Shown piece by piece: positions 17,853-25,984 of a DNA stretch of 55,501 bases. Source of the stretch: Bacillota bacterium (GTDB lineage Bacteria; Bacillota; Sulfobacillia; Sulfobacillales; Sulfobacillaceae); the NCBI GenBank assembly GCA_021820965.1, contig JAKACZ010000033.1, positions 1 through 55,501 on the forward strand. The letters are read 5' to 3'. Within the stretch, counting starts at the first letter, position 1, and every line of letters starts with the position of its first letter. Position numbers and translations under genes: made by a program. A model generated the notes under the pieces. The model searched no databases, was not told where the DNA came from, and saw nothing but the letters and a program-made list of their open reading frames with translations.

Positions 17853-18449
17853 GGGACTCCCCTCCTTCCGATACTTGTTAATTCCATTTTACGGGAAAAT
17901 GCTCCATCGGGGAATGGTTTTCACGAATACAATCGCTTGCCAGCACATTACCATGGGTCTGGGTGAGAGGACGTGGGCAGAGAAAGTTTCTCCACCTAAA
18001 CGAACAAATGCTCCACAGGGAGTTCCCGGTTCACATCTCTTTCGGCTTGCCAGTGGGAGTCTGATGAGTCCTGAGAACGGAGTATTTTTATTACGGCCCA
18101 GTTGACAATGCGACACCGCAGGCCTGCGAAGGACTGGCTTCCCCTGACCATATTCTTCGTGCCAGCTGGAGGCTCGACGTCCGAACGGACCAACCATGTA
18201 CGCAGATTCCGATCGGTCTCCACATACTGCTTCATAGAATTCTGAATTCGGCATAGGCCGACTACCCCTATAGCACTACGCCACCTCGAGGGCTGGGGAG
18301 GCAGTCATGACATGCCGTCGAGGTGGCATACATCATGGTGGGCGAATCATGCTGAAACTCTCGCCTGAGCTTCCGCCTCACCGTCCTATCCTATTTCTAA
18401 TCTCGTTCTAAGAGCGTTTGCCCTAAGTCCAGCGACCAGACTGGGATTG
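17853..18449. other. Gene-free stretch with inverted repeat
   Basis: No gene is supported. Two minus-strand open frames of 79 and 121 codons overlap in different frames between 17889 and 18254 and share one underlying sequence, which could be a frameshifted relic, but I recognise no family. The main structure is the inverted repeat at 18280-18327. Confidence 0.35.
18280..18327. repeat. Ten-base inverted repeat
   Basis: GCCACCTCGA at 18280-18289 is matched by TCGAGGTGGC at 18318-18327, with 28 bases between. There is no T-run, so it is not a classical terminator. It could be a protein-binding site, the paired ends of a small lost element, or the edge of the three-gene cassette downstream. Confidence 0.6.
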
Positions 18450-18920
18450 TCATTTCAGTATCTGTCTACGAACGCCATCCGCTAGCTGATCAAGCGCAAC
18501 CCGATGTTGCTGAACCGCACCCTGAACTATTTCGACCAGATCCTTTTTGTGATAACGCTTGATCAGCCCCATTTGTATCGATTCCACAACGATGGAAGCC
18601 ACGGTTCCCAAAGACCGATAGGCAAGCCCGACGAGATCGCGATGCATCTTCGCAAGCTCTGACACAGGGGTTTCCCCTAACTTCTCGACCACCTCAAGAC
18701 CCCGAGATTGGACTAGTTCCTTGTCTAACATGACTACATCAAGGGTGTCGAGTCGCTGCTTTCCACAAACCAAGGCTAAAACGGCTTCTCCGGGATCGTC
18801 GGCCACCTCCCACAGTGATAGGGTATTGTCCTGAGTTCTGAGGTTCCCAGTGACTGCGTCCGCAGGTATGTCGTCTAGCAATTCGCTATCTGACACTCTC
18901 CATTTCCCTCTTTCAATCAT
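18450..18920 (-). CDS. Hypothetical protein, third gene of an unknown cassette
   Basis: About 156 residues, last gene of a three-gene minus-strand unit. The N-terminal half is beta-like ('NTLSLWEVADDPGEAVLALV', 'LDTLDVVMLDKELV'); the C-terminal half is helical and charged ('ELAKMHRDLVGLAYRSLGTV', 'YHKKDLVEIVQGAV'). There is no signal peptide, membrane helix or metal motif. I do not recognise a family. The ATG at 18920 overlaps the preceding stop by eight bases; a TTG at 18938 is also possible, and neither has a good ribosome binding site, so translation probably depends on the upstream gene. Expression with the two genes before it implies a shared function, which cannot be named. Confidence 0.65.
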   Translation of the reverse strand: MIERGKWRVSDSELLDDIPADAVTGNLRTQDNTLSLWEVADDPGEAVLALVCGKQRLDTLDVVMLDKELVQSRGLEVVEKLGETPVSELAKMHRDLVGLAYRSLGTVASIVVESIQMGLIKRYHKKDLVEIVQGAVQQHRVALDQLADGVRRQILK

Positions 18921-19689
18921 TCGCACTAGGTAGGCCAATGGTCATCTGTTCTTTCAATTGGTTTAAGACATGGTTGATATAGTCCTGTAGCCACTCCACG
19001 TTCGCAGAAGCGCTTTCGAGAATTTTTATTCCATCTGGATGGTTCCAAAGCTCGAAGCAACGCACACCATACTCCTTTACCAAGACATCACTATGCGACA
19101 AGGCCGCCAAAGCCATCACCGGGCCAGACGGCGTCACAGTATCATAGTCGAGGTGCCCTACGACATCGAGTAACGCCACAAGAATTGAAGGTCGGTCTAT
19201 GAAGTCCTTGTATAAATTCGCGAGCCAGAGCTTTGTGGCATCCGAGTTTTCGGCCCAAAGTTCGCCGACGAAGGATTCTGCTTCAGTAATATGCCCCGGC
19301 TCAACGCGGTCTCCTTCGATTAGCTCGACGAGACGAAGGCTCGCCTCCTTGAGTCTATCACTGGACCACAAGTCGTCAGCATAGTTGGTCAGCGTTACGT
19401 TTTCAGACGCGAATGCCTCACGCGAGCTATACCTTGCGGTCAGTAGCCAATTAGCATCGAAGTTTACACTGCGGGGTGGTTCATGGACGAATACAGAAGC
19501 CGACCATGTTCTCGAGGAAGAGAACCGGCTAACAAGTTCGTTGTCAGCAGAAACCATGAAGGAATCCTTCGGGATGACGAACTCGCCACTGCCAATCACC
19601 GTAGAATAGGAAAAGGCGCTTGGTGAGTAGCTAAAGGGCTCGTCTAGCTCGTTCATACGGAAGACATTTGACGTGTCATTGTTACTCAT
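18913..19689 (-). CDS. Hypothetical protein, second gene of an unknown cassette
   Basis: 258 residues. The N-terminal 90 residues are rich in Ser, Phe and Val and look beta-rich ('FVIPKDSFMVSADNELVSRF'). Residues 100-258 are helical with a HEAT-like rhythm ('SILVALLDVVGHLDYD', 'VMALAALSHSDVLVKEYGVR', 'FELWNHPDGIKILESA'), suggesting a protein-interaction surface. No enzyme motif, signal peptide or membrane segment is visible. Its start overlaps the stop of the first gene by eight bases, and its stop overlaps the third gene, so all three are translationally coupled. I do not recognise a family. Confidence 0.7.
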   Translation of the reverse strand: MSNNDTSNVFRMNELDEPFSYSPSAFSYSTVIGSGEFVIPKDSFMVSADNELVSRFSSSRTWSASVFVHEPPRSVNFDANWLLTARYSSREAFASENVTLTNYADDLWSSDRLKEASLRLVELIEGDRVEPGHITEAESFVGELWAENSDATKLWLANLYKDFIDRPSILVALLDVVGHLDYDTVTPSGPVMALAALSHSDVLVKEYGVRCFELWNHPDGIKILESASANVEWLQDYINHVLNQLKEQMTIGLPSAND

Positions 19690-20419
19690 GTATATAACCC
19701 TCCACCTCCACCGTTACCCTTCGCGCAGCACGATCAAAAGCTGTGAAAAATGTGCGCAAGTCTTCTGCCGCAAATCGAGGATCAGCATTTTCCGGGACTG
19801 TGTTAATGTCGACATCGAGGGTCAAAATGGTGAGCGATCCTGTACCGGTTGACACCGCACTGTACGACTTGATGACATTCGCAATAACGTTCACCACCTC
19901 GTCTGCTATTCCGTCGACAAAGTCCAAGGGTCTCGAAATTAACTGTACGGTCCATTCCACAGGCGTAGGCTCTGCAAACAGCCTTGGAGGGCGAACCAGC
20001 TTCGTGAACGCCTGATTTGCGATGGCTTCCTCATGTGGCATCATGACGTACCGGCGAGTGAGCGCCAGACGGGCGGCCTTCGACCCGATGTACTTCAGTA
20101 CCCTTTCGAGAATTTTCACTAAATGCGGGGTAACATCGTCATCAAACTTATCGCCCACAGGCGAATACTGCAGATGGAGTTGGTTAGACGCAATGTTCAA
20201 TTGCCACCCGCGGGATTGGGACAAAAATCCGAGCCTGGCCACAGGCACAGGAGCTACCCCTCGGAAGCCAATCTCCTGAAAAGCGGTCGGCATGACATCG
20301 GGTTCGATGGAAGCCAGGCTAGTTAATAGCTCAGCGGCAGCCGCGGCAGTATGGCGAAAACCCTCAAATGAACCAGTTACCACCATTTGCATACTTCTTT
20401 GTTTGAACAAAATGTTCAT
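19682..20419 (-). CDS. Hypothetical protein, first gene of an unknown cassette
   Basis: 245 residues, first gene of the three-gene unit. Segments such as 'VARLGFLSQSRGWQLNIASN' and 'LTILTLDVDINTVPENADPR' alternate with helices ('PHLVKILERVLKYIG'), and the order loosely recalls the TIGR04255-like group of uncharacterised proteins of about 250 residues; this is weak. No catalytic motif, signal peptide or membrane helix is seen. The start is uncertain: the ATG at 20419 has AGGGG immediately before it, and ATG codons at 20392 and 20386 are alternatives. The unit ends against transposase debris, and the genes look less GC-rich than their neighbours, consistent with acquisition by transfer. Confidence 0.65.
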   Translation of the reverse strand: MNILFKQRSMQMVVTGSFEGFRHTAAAAAELLTSLASIEPDVMPTAFQEIGFRGVAPVPVARLGFLSQSRGWQLNIASNQLHLQYSPVGDKFDDDVTPHLVKILERVLKYIGSKAARLALTRRYVMMPHEEAIANQAFTKLVRPPRLFAEPTPVEWTVQLISRPLDFVDGIADEVVNVIANVIKSYSAVSTGTGSLTILTLDVDINTVPENADPRFAAEDLRTFFTAFDRAARRVTVEVEGYIHE

Positions 20420-20639
20420 CCCCTGGACTTCTCGGCCTCACTGTTATGTTAAAGTACGATCACTGTCATCTTACCATCATCGCCAATGAAAAGTTCAACC
20501 TTGTGGGCGTCCCAGTCGTAGTCGGAAAACCGCCAGAGAAGTTCAATTTATGCCAGCAGAGCTCACTATCGGGAAATTTAACTAACTCGAGTTTAGCGGT
20601 TTACGCAAAATTCGACCTAGCGCTAGCTGGCTCGGGCTT

Positions 20640-20658
20640 GGCCCCGTCGGGGCCTTTT
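20640..20658 (+). terminator. Terminator-like hairpin
   Basis: GGCCCC-GTC-GGGGCC followed by TTTT on the plus strand. It lies inside the 3' part of the transposase remnant and faces away from the minus-strand genes, so it may block plus-strand transcription into that remnant. Its role is uncertain. Confidence 0.5.
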
Positions 20659-21824
20659 CGGAAATATTCTCCCGTCCAAAGGACGGTGCGTAACAGGGCC
20701 AGCGCCTCATGAAAGCTGGATGATTTGACCGACTGATTCCCCCGATCCGCCGAAGGGGCTTGTCCCATCCAGGCCCACACCAAGGTATAGGTCAAAAACC
20801 CTAAGGCGACGTTGCGAGTCGGAGCCGGACCAACCCACGACTGAGGATCCTCGCCCCCTAAATATTGCTTGACATCGTGGTCAATCCGGCCGGATCCGCA
20901 GGATCCCGCACGAGGACCAATAAAATGCGGCGGGCCACCTGATGCGGGTACCAAATCACTGGGAGGGTTGTGACCTGTCGCTTTTGGGATTCCCCCCCAA
21001 GAGACAAGATCAGGGGGATCCATGCGTCCGCTGGCAAGCCAGCGGCGAGCTTCGCCAAGGGAGGCAAACGGTCCCCGTGGACCCGCGGACGTCCGCGTTG
21101 ACCTGAGCGGCGCGTCGGCGGCAGTGCATAGACGACGGTGTTTTTGCGAAGCCGGGAGATCACGACATGCCCCTCCGGCAAGGCATGGCCGGCCAACGCC
21201 GTGTACCCGCTATCGACGATCCACGTCCATCGCCGATGCGGCAGCCACGTGGCTACTTCTTGGATCATGGCGACCACCAATTCCACAGGAGTGGGTCCCC
21301 CCTTGCGATGAATGCGGACATTCATCGGCAAGCCGATCGGTGGCCCGCCCCAGGGCGGGCTCCAAATCACTACCAAGAGCACGACGTTGAGTCCCCACGC
21401 GCGTCTCCGTCGATCGCACGCCGTCCCGCCAATAGCCGGCATCGGTGACATGTCGACCGGTTTTATGCCACAGGGTGTCATCCGCAGCTCCGAGCAAGAC
21501 CCCCGCTGGCAACAGGTGGGCGTCCGCCCACCGGACCCAACCGGCCCACAACGCCCCGGGCTCCCACTGGCCGCGGCGGATCCAGTCGACCACGCTGGTA
21601 TAAGCGGGTTGGCGTTCGGGGGGCATGATACTCCAGAGATGGGTCCACGTATGCCGGCCGGGATAGCGAATCCAAGCACTGAGGTCTTGGGCGAGTTGGG
21701 CGAAGCCGGGAGCGGCGACCCGGACGCAAAACCGCCTACGGCTCCTATTCGGCGTCTCGCGTTCATCTCGTGCAAAAGGGCTCCAGCCAAACCTGGATCC
21801 CGCAAACATCTTCGGCGGCTTCCT

Positions 21825-21846
21825 CCCCTTACGGGGACGAACGGTC
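21825..21846. repeat. 22-base motif shared with 52843-52864
   Basis: CCCCTTACGGGGACGAACGG and the next two bases are repeated with one mismatch (A for G) at 52843. The motif includes a small CCCC-TTAC-GGGG hairpin. Both copies lie next to broken mobile DNA, so they may be ends of a transposon family, possibly of the IS200/IS605 type. Confidence 0.6.
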
Positions 21847-21937
21847 CCCGGCCTAAACGCCGGGGACCTTGCCACCGTTTTAGGTTGGAGACAAAATTGG
21901 AATGGGCGTAAACCAGCCAGGGAGGAGAGGTCACCAC

Positions 21938-23815
21938 GTGCAGTTTTACCCAGCGCATAACCGACACGAATTCATCGGCACGATTCGACTCACTGCAAAA
22001 CCCCAGGTGCTGCTTCTCCTGGCGGTTGTGGTATTCGGCACATTTCAGCTGCTGGTCTCAATCCATAAGCTTGATAACCTCGAAGCGACCATGATGGACT
22101 TAGGCGATTTCGAGCAGGAATTTTGGAAAATATCCCACGGCAATTGGTGGGCGTTTTCGACCGTGTTTCAAACACCGGCGTTCGCCAATGATGGTTCGAT
22201 CTACATCTACCCCTTAGCCTATGGATTTCGTTATCTCGGCGGAGCTCTCTTCCTTTTTCTCCTGCAAGCCCTGGGTACCGCATTTGCGGCATGGGGCATC
22301 TACCGAGCGGCAATCCTCAACCATCTGTCGGAGTGGCACGCCAGTATCGTCGCAGTACTCTTCCTGCTATATCCCGCCATTATTGGGGGAAGCCAGTTTG
22401 ATTTTCATCCAGACTTTCTGGCGCTGCCCTTTCTGGTATGGGCCTATGTCACCTATGCGTCAGGGCGCAAGGCAACGTACTATGTTCTCCTGCTTATGGC
22501 CGCCCTGTCCAAAAACATGGCTCTTATTTCTATTGCGGGATGGGGCCTGGGACTGATCTTTTATAGAAAACAACTACGCGACGGCCTCATTGCATTCCTG
22601 TCCAGCGTCGCGTTGTTTTTTATCGAAATGGATGTGATTTTCCCAAGATATTTCCACGGCGGCACAGAGAAGATCAATCTCTCCCTGTATGAGTACTTAG
22701 GCCACAGCTTTAGCAGCATCCTTACCGGCATCGTGGTGCACTTTCCCTTAGTGCTGCACCATCTACTACAAGAAGGACCCTATGCATTGTGGATATTCGG
22801 TCCGGTTTTGGCGTTGTCATTGTTCGGATCGGCAAGTGTCCTGGCTCTGTGCGGCTTGTTCTTCCTCAATGCCCTATCGATGCTCGCCGCCCAACAGACC
22901 ATTACCGATCAGTATCAAGTGATTTTGGCTGGCTGGGTATTCCTGGCGCTCGGCGAAAGCCTATCGCGGTTTCGTTCACGACGGTCACTGTTCCTCTTCG
23001 GAGTCGGATTATCCACACTAGCTCTGGAAGCCATATTTTTGGCATCATCCATTATTCCCCTCCTGAACAGGACGTGTCAGGCACTGCCACAAGTAGAAAA
23101 TGCTGTGCGGCACATTCCTAAGCACGCTGTCGTATGGACCCAAGATCGATTGGGTCCCGAGGCCTACCGATTCAAAGTCGTCGGCATCGCCAAAGAACAA
23201 GTGCCCGGCCAGTTCATCGACAGTTTGCGCTTGCTTTGGAAGGAAGCCGGTCGAGGCCAAAAGACTCCGACTGCCATATTGGCCATGCGACCGGTCAGTC
23301 CGTATTTAGCTGAAGTGATCGCCGACGCTCTCCATGCCGGCTATCGCGTATCCTTTCATCAAGGGCCGGTATTCGTCGTATCAGGATCCCGACATTTCCC
23401 CTTAGCCGCCCCCAGCGCTGTCGATTCTGGGTGGCAACCCCAGGGGGCGACGTGGATGATTCCGGCATGGACTCAAGCAACCGACCAGGGATCCATCAAC
23501 TGGCATCAAAAAACGGTGCTAATACCTGGCAAAACGCGCGGCACAGTGCTTCCCGGGGTCTTGCTGCAATTGGGTCCAGGCGTCTACCAAGTGGATGTGG
23601 CAATTAGTGACTCCTTACCCATCCGAGCGGGTCACCGTGTGCTCGGCGCATTGTTCATCAACCACCGTCGACAGCTAATTGTAGCAGGAGCAACCACTGT
23701 CCAACTCGACCTCGCATTGCGCCATCCCCAAGTGGAAGATCTCCGGTTGACAGCATGGGGCGATGGGGCCTTTGCCGTTCATGGCTTTTACATCAAACGC
23801 ATTGCGGCAAACTAG
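21938..23815 (+). CDS. DUF2079-type polytopic membrane protein, paralogue of 14372
   Basis: A 625-residue protein with a short basic N-terminus, about ten hydrophobic helices over residues 18-380 and a C-terminal soluble part. The outer loop after helix 1 has 'MDLGDFEQEFWKISHGNWW', the DUF2079 signature with conserved Asp/Glu, and 'SQFDFHPDFLALPFLVW' follows. The C-terminus has 'QLGPGVYQVDVAIS', the same beta-domain motif as in the protein at 14372. A GT-C glycosyltransferase role is inferred from the family. The GTG at 21938 follows GGAGGAGAGG and is preferred over the upstream codon at 21902. It stands alone between transposon debris and the carbohydrate locus. Confidence 0.75.
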   Translation: MQFYPAHNRHEFIGTIRLTAKPQVLLLLAVVVFGTFQLLVSIHKLDNLEATMMDLGDFEQEFWKISHGNWWAFSTVFQTPAFANDGSIYIYPLAYGFRYLGGALFLFLLQALGTAFAAWGIYRAAILNHLSEWHASIVAVLFLLYPAIIGGSQFDFHPDFLALPFLVWAYVTYASGRKATYYVLLLMAALSKNMALISIAGWGLGLIFYRKQLRDGLIAFLSSVALFFIEMDVIFPRYFHGGTEKINLSLYEYLGHSFSSILTGIVVHFPLVLHHLLQEGPYALWIFGPVLALSLFGSASVLALCGLFFLNALSMLAAQQTITDQYQVILAGWVFLALGESLSRFRSRRSLFLFGVGLSTLALEAIFLASSIIPLLNRTCQALPQVENAVRHIPKHAVVWTQDRLGPEAYRFKVVGIAKEQVPGQFIDSLRLLWKEAGRGQKTPTAILAMRPVSPYLAEVIADALHAGYRVSFHQGPVFVVSGSRHFPLAAPSAVDSGWQPQGATWMIPAWTQATDQGSINWHQKTVLIPGKTRGTVLPGVLLQLGPGVYQVDVAISDSLPIRAGHRVLGALFINHRRQLIVAGATTVQLDLALRHPQVEDLRLTAWGDGAFAVHGFYIKRIAAN

Positions 23816-24013
23816 CGGAACTTTCGAGGAAGGCCCAATCCGATATGTGGTCACCAACCTACGGATACCGGTCTCCGCTGTGCCGTCGACGAATCGGGTT
23901 TCGCTCTCAGCCTTTTGCCTCACCATACACCGAACTCACCTCGAATTGCACGTGTTAAAATTCAACATCGCACCCTGGGCTAATGACGATGACACCGTGA
24001 CCGCGAATAAAGG

Positions 24014-25639
24014 CTAGTGCCCTAAGGTCTTGTAGCCATGCAAATCCATCCCCTGAATTGGCTGGATCGAAAATTGCTCCGCCTCTAAGTAGGGCTTTAC
24101 CCGTCGGCCGACCCGATCCCGGGCAAAATAGCGCTGCAATCCCCCGCGCATCAGTGCATCATCGATAGCCGCCATGATCATCCCTTGGTCCAGCACCAAA
24201 TAGCGAGGAGCCACCGTGCCCGTGAGGGGGTCCACGGCATCGTAGAACCCGTATGGCCCATAGACCGGATATAGGGCGCGCAGCTTGACGATGTTCTGAT
24301 ATGCCTGTTGAGGCAGGAAGGGCAGCGCCAGGAACGAGGCGTAGGGCGTTACGGCTTGTTGGGAATAGGCATTCGCCGGCCCTCCGGAGCCCAACGGATA
24401 AGCACCGTAGGCAGTGTATCCCCCGGAAGTTCCTGGCGTGCTGGCGGGAGACAACCCCCATACGGGATAGTGTAAGTGGTGTGTCGCGTAAAGGACCGAC
24501 GCCTCCGCGTAATTGAGGTCATTTAGCCCAAAGTTATGGGTTCCCCAACTCGCTTCGGGAATGACTAACGGAGCCATCAATGCCTCAAACGCGCTCCCGC
24601 CCCAACTTGGAACGTAGGTAATGCCCCGATAGCTGTAGTGGCCCTCAAAGACCGAATAGGGCTGATGGGTTTCTGGATCCACATACGTTACCGTTGACCC
24701 TACCGGCGTTTGGGTCTGCCAGGTGAAGCTGGCGGGAAGGGTCCGCCAGGTTCGCCACCACACGGTGCCCGGAAGGGTGCCGGTGCCAATGCCCATGTAT
24801 GCCGCAATGCGGGGGTCGGCGTTTAAATTGCCGTAGTCAAAGGCGGCCGGCCCCTGATCAGCATAATACCCGCCATACATCTGCCCGGCGTTAATGCTGG
24901 TCGCTTGGTTACCGGCATCGTAGAAAATCCCAAAATTCATGGCCTGCAGCAACGCGGTAGCCTTCGCGTACAAAGAAGGAAATGCGTTGCGTACGATCAC
25001 CAACGACGAAGCATACCAGCCATTGTCGACCGTTGAGATAAATTGCCCTTTTAGGCTGGTGACCGGGCCCTGTCCCGGACCTTGAATGGGCATGCCATTA
25101 TTGGTGTCGTACCAACTCAGAAGAAATCCATGCCATTTGCGCAGATGATTGACCGCGTCTAGCGCACTCGCGGCCAGACGCTCCCCGGACGGATAAGAGA
25201 TCAAATGGAGCTGCACAGCCGCGGCTATGCTCCAAAGATACATGGCAATATCGGTCGGTGAGGTGTATCGACCCTGTGACGGCGCTCCATTGAAGCCGAT
25301 ATTGTCGAGCGGCAAATTCGTCTGCGAATTGACATCCAAGGAAAAGAACTTCCACGTTCTCTGGGCGATTTTCCACAACGCGGTTCGCTGGCTCTGGGTC
25401 AACGGCGGGCCCGCGTACAACCCTGCCATGGTGGGCGCACCTTGACCGAAAGCACCCTCGGCGGGAGAATAGCCCACTCTGCTTGCCTGAGGCCTCACGC
25501 CGGAAGCCAGGCCCGAGGCCTGCACCAATCCGCTGCTTCCCACCGTAAAACCCAATATTCCTGCCAACATGGCCACGCCGCCAAAGCGCCCCCGGTGTCC
25601 CAACCATCGCCCGCCTTGGGTAGTTCTCTTCCACATCAT
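24014..25639 (-). CDS. Secreted DUF3131/glucoamylase-like glycoside hydrolase
   Basis: A 541-residue exported enzyme. A long basic leader, a hydrophobic core and an 'VQASG' cleavage region give a signal peptide of about 40 residues. The mature protein starts with the DUF3131-like block 'TSPTDIAMYLWSIAAAVQLH', then 'GFLLSWYDTNNG' and 'FISTVDNGWYASSLVIV', followed by a glucoamylase-like region ('GSAFEALMAPLVIPE', 'LDQGMIMAAIDDAL'). This two-part (alpha/alpha)6 layout is known from GH144-type enzymes, which cut beta-1,2-glucans, and from related uncharacterised hydrolases. It faces the LacI-GH35-transporter operon, and a LacI-type operator lies in its leader, so it probably starts breakdown of the same polymer outside the cell. 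Substrate not certain. Confidence 0.75.
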   Translation of the reverse strand: MMWKRTTQGGRWLGHRGRFGGVAMLAGILGFTVGSSGLVQASGLASGVRPQASRVGYSPAEGAFGQGAPTMAGLYAGPPLTQSQRTALWKIAQRTWKFFSLDVNSQTNLPLDNIGFNGAPSQGRYTSPTDIAMYLWSIAAAVQLHLISYPSGERLAASALDAVNHLRKWHGFLLSWYDTNNGMPIQGPGQGPVTSLKGQFISTVDNGWYASSLVIVRNAFPSLYAKATALLQAMNFGIFYDAGNQATSINAGQMYGGYYADQGPAAFDYGNLNADPRIAAYMGIGTGTLPGTVWWRTWRTLPASFTWQTQTPVGSTVTYVDPETHQPYSVFEGHYSYRGITYVPSWGGSAFEALMAPLVIPEASWGTHNFGLNDLNYAEASVLYATHHLHYPVWGLSPASTPGTSGGYTAYGAYPLGSGGPANAYSQQAVTPYASFLALPFLPQQAYQNIVKLRALYPVYGPYGFYDAVDPLTGTVAPRYLVLDQGMIMAAIDDALMRGGLQRYFARDRVGRRVKPYLEAEQFSIQPIQGMDLHGYKTLGH

Positions 25640-25653
25640 TCTATCCCTTCCTC

Positions 25654-25667
25654 TCGAAACGTATCGA
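25654..25667. promoter_or_regulatory. LacI-type operator before the secreted hydrolase
   Basis: TCGAAACGTATCGA is a near-palindrome of the LacI/CcpA class centred on a CG. It lies 15-28 bases upstream of the hydrolase start, within its leader, where a bound repressor would block transcription. It matches the second operator at 12 of 14 positions. Confidence 0.7.
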
Positions 25668-25919
25668 TGGGGTATAAATTGCCGGACTTTTCCGGTAATG
25701 TCAAGATGTTAGGTTCCATGTTAGCAAAATGTTTCCGTCAATAAAGAGGGTGATACCCTCCCTGACAAGCACCATCGGGCTCGGCCTGGACCCGAGAAAT
25801 CACGGTTTTTCGAGGGTTTGGCAAACTGCCATTCACGAAGCTTGGGATGCGCCCGGTGCGCGATCGGAGTCGTGATCCGTCAGATAATTGGAGTACTTTC
25901 ATTTTTTTCTGAGATGGTA

Positions 25920-25948
25920 TTGACTTGCGATCTCCTTGCGGAAATAAT
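25920..25948 (+). promoter_or_regulatory. Promoter of the lacI-GH35-transporter operon
   Basis: TTGACT at 25920-25925 and AATAAT at 25943-25948, 17 bases apart, form a sigma-A-like promoter. The operator begins 10 bases after the -10 box, covering the transcription start. Confidence 0.7.
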
Positions 25949-25958
25949 AGAAAAGGAA

Positions 25959-25972
25959 TCGAAACGATTCGA
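25959..25972. promoter_or_regulatory. LacI-type operator before the regulator gene
   Basis: TCGAAACGATTCGA, within the perfect palindrome GAATCGAAACGATTC at 25956-25970. It lies just after the -10 box and ends 12 bases before the regulator start, so the regulator probably represses its own operon. Confidence 0.75.
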
Positions 25973-25984
25973 CAAGGAGAATAC

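Larger units (their letters stand above)
20601..21875 (-). mobile_element. DDE transposase remnant (IS701/IS4-like), frameshifted
   Basis: Three minus-strand frames reconstruct one DDE transposase. The N-terminal frame has 'LLGAADDTLWHKTGRHVTDA' with the first catalytic Asp; the middle frame has 'LNVVLLVVIWSP', 'WTWIVDSGYTALA' (second Asp) and 'HVVISRLRKNTVVY'; the C-terminal frame has 'DVKQYLGGEDPQSWV' with the final acidic residue and 'NVALGFLTYTLVWAW'. Breaks lie near 21390 and 20900. The pattern 'D.KQYLGxxdpq' is typical of IS701-like elements. The element cannot transpose by itself. Beyond its N-terminus lies the shared 22-base motif at 21825-21846. Confidence 0.75.
25640..25984. promoter_or_regulatory. 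Divergent regulatory region of the carbohydrate locus
   Basis: This 345-base gap separates the secreted hydrolase (leftward) from the regulator-enzyme-transporter operon (rightward). It holds two copies of a LacI-type operator, a good sigma-A-like promoter for the rightward operon and a weaker candidate for the leftward gene: TTGACA on the minus strand at 25704-25699, with AATTTA 18 bases further on. The rest has no gene. Confidence 0.7.
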
